Source of the DNA: a virus
Strand: one strand, 5' to 3'
DNA length: 31,394 bases
IMG/VR virus record: IMGVR_UViG_3300049846_003025
Location: 1 to 31,394 of that record
Made by a program: the position numbers and the translations under genes. How positions within the stretch are numbered: position 1 is the stretch's first letter; each line of letters starts with the position of its first letter. The notes under the pieces are model-generated. The model was not told the origin of the DNA and did no database searches. It was given only the letters and a program-made list of their open reading frames with translations. This document shows, in pieces, positions 27,856 to 31,394 of the stretch.

Positions 27856-27895
27856 AAAAGCACCCCGTTAGATTTGCCGTCTAGGGGTGCTTTTA
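27856..27895. terminator. Bidirectional terminator after the RHH gene
   Basis: AAAAGCACCCC pairs with GGGGTGCTTTT across an 18-base loop. Both sides carry A/T runs, so it can end plus-strand RNA from the RHH gene, and leftward RNA if any arrives. It separates the RHH gene from the replication region. Confidence 0.75.
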
Positions 27896-27975
27896 GTTCA
27901 AATTATTCATGGGATTACTCCCACTACTTGTATGAAACCGATAAAAGGAATCGGATCTAACGAAGGAATCTCGAT

Positions 27976-28335
27976 ATGACACCAATTTTAGACCAAAATA
28001 ACGACGATATCAACCTTGAGCAGTATCTCTGCCTAGAGAGCAAGTCCAATGGGTTTGGTGAGAAGCCAGCGGTCAAGCCTCGGTTCCCGTGGATCGTTTT
28101 TCCGTCGTTTGTCCTTAATGACGATGGAATGGTGGTAGCCTACGGATATTTTGTCTTCCGAGGCAAAAATATAAAAAAGGCATTGCGAGTATTCAAAAAG
28201 GAAAATCCCAGAGCTTACCCCACGGTTAAAGAAATGGGGTATTACTGGCTTGTCGATAATGCTGAAGAACTAAAAGCAACAATTGAATATATCCGCGTTG
28301 TGGTTGATAGCCTGATCTTGGGCGAGGAGAATTAA
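27976..28335 (+). CDS. Hypothetical protein upstream of the replication gene, 119 residues
   Basis: ATG 27976 has AAGGA eight bases upstream. The sequence starts MTPILDQNNDDINLEQYLCL, then RFPWIVFPSFVLNDDGMVVA, YGYFVFRGKNIKKALRVFKK and ELKATIEYIRVVVDSLILGE. It is mixed alpha/beta with no known motif. It lies 1 bp before the start of the large replication gene and is almost certainly on the same transcript, so it may regulate or assist replication. Confidence 0.72.
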   Translation: MTPILDQNNDDINLEQYLCLESKSNGFGEKPAVKPRFPWIVFPSFVLNDDGMVVAYGYFVFRGKNIKKALRVFKKENPRAYPTVKEMGYYWLVDNAEELKATIEYIRVVVDSLILGEEN

Positions 28336-28336
28336 G

Positions 28337-31300
28337 ATGCAAACAAAAGCAAAAAACAATCTTCGCAATGCCGAGCTGCAGGCGATCGCCACGCTTAAAA
28401 CCCTAGGGTTCCGAGAAAATGAGCCATTCATGATTGGTGTTGCCAACTACGCCTTACAGGTAGAGATCAAAGAAGATTGCCTGCTGCTGTGGAAAACAAA
28501 CTGCCCAACAGTGCGGGGCGGAAATTGGACTATAGGGCATCCTATCATTGGGGGGTTTGATCATCTAAGACGTATCGGGGAAAGCGGGAAAAATATTTTC
28601 ATTTTCCCAAATAAGCTCGTCAACGGGATGAGCGATCGCCATGCAACAGAATTTAATACCGTATTCTTCGAGATTGACCCACCCAAGGGCAGCAATATCA
28701 CGGAACAATTGATCGCCAATCGGGAACGCATCAATGCAATTCAGGCACGGGGCTTGCGGTTATCCGCTCAAATCTATTCAGGGAATAAGTCGGATCACAA
28801 CTATTTCCGGTTGTCCTGTGGTGTAAGTTCCGATGTCCACTTAAATTTGCAACGAAAAGCGGCGATCGCCTTTGCGTCTGACCCGGCAATCGTAACCATC
28901 AGCCGTAAGATGCGTTTCCCATGGGTTCCCCGTCGCGTAGGAGATTCTATTCGGGAATGTAAGACAAGGCTCACGGACGCTGTTTACACGCCTTCTGAAC
29001 TTGAACAGTGGCTTGATACGCTGATCAAGGAGCGATACGGTGTACAACCGCCGGAACACATTTCAGAAAATCGATTCAAGGAATACAAGCGCAATTATTT
29101 TGCAGGGCTTGATGCCGAAGAAGTCTGCCATACACTCAACGCTGATGAATGGGAATTTGAGCCAAAACAAGATGACATTGATCTTTCTGACCTCCCCACT
29201 GAGATTTTGCACCCTATCGCCTTAAAGGCTGTGCAAACAATTCCTGAGTCGATCCCCGGTGAAGGCAGCTATGAGGAAATTTACCGTCGGATGTGCGGTG
29301 GACTTAAGCATATCTTTGGTGAGGAGATCGCCGTCCAAATAGCCGAACAACACAGCCCATTGCGAGAAGCCTCCAGTGTTGTGCGATCGCTGAAAGCCTA
29401 TAACGCTGCTTCATTATTCAAGGTAGCCCGTGAGCATGGGGGATTCGTTTGGGACAAAGAAGATGCAAAACGGTTACAGGATTATTTTCATGAAGACATT
29501 CTGCGGCTTTATGACGGATTCAAAGGCAAGGCATTGTCTATCGAATTAGCCCCATTTCGTAAAAAATTTCAGTTACTCGGATGCCCCGATCTTTACTGGA
29601 AAGAAGAGTGCAACGCGATCGCCGCTGAGATCAATGTGTCCCCTGTTTATGGTGCTGATGCAAATTGGTGGAAAGATTATGAGGAAAAGCGTGTCGGACT
29701 GGGGGGATATCGTGGTGAAGGCGAGATCAAAAATGCACCTGAATGGATACGCCAAAACCAGATTATTCCTTGGCTCAATCGCCTAAAAGAGCAAGGAAAA
29801 CGACTTTTTAGCTATGAGCAGGAAGTCAACAATCGCCAACGCATTACACCGGGCGAATTGGTTCATCACAATGGCACAGGTTACATCGTTGAATTTACCT
29901 CGGAACAAGAACGGTTTCGATTGGTCAAGGATGCGCCATCAATGGGCTACAAATGGGTTGTTGACATTTCTGGTACTGGCACGGGCAAAACTCACAATCT
30001 ATTGAGGTTTGGGGAAAAAGGATCAAGGGTTGTTCTGTTCCTGCCAAGCCATCGCAATCCCCATGTGCCGGAGTTGAAAGATTCATTTTTTGAGATGCCG
30101 ACCCGTCACTTGGGAATGTATCGCCACAGCGACAATACGATTCGCAGACATCCAGAAAAGGAAGGTCAGTTGACGATTGAGGATGCCAATTGCCACAAGG
30201 CGAACGAGTTTTTGGAGGCGGCGATCACTGGACGCAATTTAGAGATTGATAGTCCTTGCTTTACCTGTCAATTTCAGGACACCTGCGGTAAAGACCAACA
30301 AAATCGCCCCGCAGGGAGTGGCTTTTTGCGTCATCGATTTCACGCTTTTCAACAACCAAGAGTCAGAGGGCATTTATCACAGTTTGGCGGTGTACCAGAA
30401 GCATTACTAAAAGATCGGATTGCTATAGTTGACGAAGCGTTTTCCCAGATTCAGTCATTTAAAACGATGACCATCAGTATTGATGATGCATTCAAAAAAT
30501 TACGGTTTCTTGAGGCGTTAGACCCCGCAAAGGCTCACCTCATCAAGCCGTTTTTGACCCACATGGAAAAACTAAACAATGAATGCAAGTCGCCTTTCGG
30601 GGTTAGTCACGATGAATTATTTGAAAATGCCCCAAATTCAGACAAATGCCGTTGGGACGCAAAGGCATGGGCGAAGGGAGTGCTAACCGCTGTTGTTGAT
30701 GGCAAAATCAACTGGGATTACGCCAATGACACAGCCTTAGCTGAAGATGCTGGTCAGTCTACCCCATACGAACCCCTAAGCGACATGATCAAGATTTGGT
30801 GTGGCGACAAAGGCAGTATCTCGGTGAAGGATGGGATTGTAACTATCACAATGCCTGACTCTAGTCACATCAATATGCTCAAGAAATTTGAGTCACGATT
30901 GCTGATGGATGCAACGCCAAACTTAAAGCTGTTGGCTCAATCGGCAGGCTGCCAAGAATCTGAAATTTTGGTGATCACCCGTCCGATGCCCGACAACAGC
31001 CGATTGAGCATTACCGCCATCGAAACCCCCGGCACGGGAAGCAGACAAAACCTAAATGAGTCAAAACAGGCACAAGACCGGGTAATGTCTTTGATCGAAA
31101 AAATTAAAGTAGAGCGCGACGCAAACGCACGGGTTATCGGACTCAAGAACTGTCCTATCCCTCATGACGGATACTGGGGCAATCATAGCCGTGGAGATAA
31201 TAGCAATAGCGGCGTTCGTACCCTGATTGCCTACGGACTGCCATACCCCAATCTTGAACAGTCACGGGCTGAATGGAGGGCGATCGCCGGAACACTTGAT

Positions 31301-31394
31301 GGCTTTGAAGCTTACTACGGTCACAAGGTTGCCGCCGAAATTATTCAGGTAGCAGGACGACAACGGGCGCATCGGTACGATGGCGAGTTCAACT
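28337..31394 (+). CDS. Primase-helicase replication protein, CyRepA1-like (partial)
   Basis: ATG 28337, with GAGGAG eight bases upstream, opens a frame that stays open to the right edge (more than 1019 residues, 3' end missing). N-terminal primase-like marks are FFEID (110-114), SGNKSDH (148-154) and DPAIVTISRKMRFPW (from 182), similar to archaeo-eukaryotic primases of plasmid replication proteins. The helicase part has Walker A GTGTGKT (546-552), a DEAF box (699-702), MDATPN, and motif VI QVAGRQRAHR (from 1004). Four cysteines (619, 641, 644, 650) lie between Walker A and DEAF. It resembles cyanobacterial CyRepA1 plasmid replication proteins in plan; the name is provisional. Confidence 0.8.
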   Translation, partial: MQTKAKNNLRNAELQAIATLKTLGFRENEPFMIGVANYALQVEIKEDCLLLWKTNCPTVRGGNWTIGHPIIGGFDHLRRIGESGKNIFIFPNKLVNGMSDRHATEFNTVFFEIDPPKGSNITEQLIANRERINAIQARGLRLSAQIYSGNKSDHNYFRLSCGVSSDVHLNLQRKAAIAFASDPAIVTISRKMRFPWVPRRVGDSIRECKTRLTDAVYTPSELEQWLDTLIKERYGVQPPEHISENRFKEYKRNYFAGLDAEEVCHTLNADEWEFEPKQDDIDLSDLPTEILHPIALKAVQTIPESIPGEGSYEEIYRRMCGGLKHIFGEEIAVQIAEQHSPLREASSVVRSLKAYNAASLFKVAREHGGFVWDKEDAKRLQDYFHEDILRLYDGFKGKALSIELAPFRKKFQLLGCPDLYWKEECNAIAAEINVSPVYGADANWWKDYEEKRVGLGGYRGEGEIKNAPEWIRQNQIIPWLNRLKEQGKRLFSYEQEVNNRQRITPGELVHHNGTGYIVEFTSEQERFRLVKDAPSMGYKWVVDISGTGTGKTHNLLRFGEKGSRVVLFLPSHRNPHVPELKDSFFEMPTRHLGMYRHSDNTIRRHPEKEGQLTIEDANCHKANEFLEAAITGRNLEIDSPCFTCQFQDTCGKDQQNRPAGSGFLRHRFHAFQQPRVRGHLSQFGGVPEALLKDRIAIVDEAFSQIQSFKTMTISIDDAFKKLRFLEALDPAKAHLIKPFLTHMEKLNNECKSPFGVSHDELFENAPNSDKCRWDAKAWAKGVLTAVVDGKINWDYANDTALAEDAGQSTPYEPLSDMIKIWCGDKGSISVKDGIVTITMPDSSHINMLKKFESRLLMDATPNLKLLAQSAGCQESEILVITRPMPDNSRLSITAIETPGTGSRQNLNESKQAQDRVMSLIEKIKVERDANARVIGLKNCPIPHDGYWGNHSRGDNSNSGVRTLIAYGLPYPNLEQSRAEWRAIAGTLDGFEAYYGHKVAAEIIQVAGRQRAHRYDGEFN

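Noticed and set aside
27836-27975. Gap before the replication genes searched for iterons
   Set aside because: Only the terminator and a short ribosome site region are visible; no repeated iteron-like units.

Overview
The window reads as part of a tailed temperate phage (siphovirus type) of a cyanobacterium. I see no convincing host housekeeping gene in it. The host call rests on the palindrome GCGATCGC (HIP1): I count roughly 36 copies by eye in 31.4 kb, where random sequence would give less than one, and only cyanobacteria are known for this. The last large gene, which resembles a cyanobacterial plasmid replication protein, fits the same picture and raises the possibility that the element lives as a phage-plasmid. 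No integrase, attachment site, tRNA, CRISPR array, endolysin or clear holin is visible, but both ends of the element lie outside the window.

Layout, left to right. (1) 1-11104, almost all on the minus strand, is the virion module. In transcription order it holds a small terminase-like protein, a coiled-coil protein, the large terminase, portal, MuF-like head protein, head-tail connector candidate, scaffold, major capsid protein, a decoration-type protein, a 59-residue protein, the tail tube, tail assembly chaperones joined by a -1 frameshift site, and the start of the tape measure. Two plus-strand islands interrupt it: an HTH regulator at 2362-2667, and a 0.7 kb cassette at 9483-10164 that has duplicated the first 48 bp of the terminase gene. 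(2) 11105-15740 is an accessory region. It has a perfect CRP-type site, a dCTP deaminase-like enzyme overlapping a dNTP diphosphohydrolase-like protein, a membrane protein with a possible PAS-like tail coupled to a coiled-coil membrane protein, and small unknown genes including a ParB-like fragment.

(3) 15945-22152, minus strand, looks like one long early operon starting from an operator-rich divergent region. From its promoter end it encodes a MerR/HTH protein, a 153-residue unknown, four small proteins (at least three membrane-spanning, several overlapping), a membrane-anchored HerA/FtsK-type ATPase with a C-terminal zinc ribbon, a GIY-YIG nuclease, a RusA-like resolvase and small unknowns. 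(4) 22328-23562, plus strand, is a string of four overlapping genes for DNA-binding proteins, the likely regulatory arm opposite that operon. (5) 23566-27617, minus strand, is a tail-fibre or baseplate-periphery operon with an 85-residue tandem repeat in the main fibre. A ribbon-helix-helix regulator diverges from it across overlapping palindromes. (6) 27976 to the right edge, plus strand, is the replication region: a small protein, then a primase-helicase of more than 1019 residues that runs off the window.

The most interesting points are the terminase 5' duplication around an inserted cassette, the ATPase plus small-membrane-protein module, which is unexpected inside a tailed phage, the plasmid-type primase-helicase, the CRP site in front of nucleotide-metabolism genes, and the -1 frameshift site. 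All functional calls come from reading motifs by eye; no database search was run.
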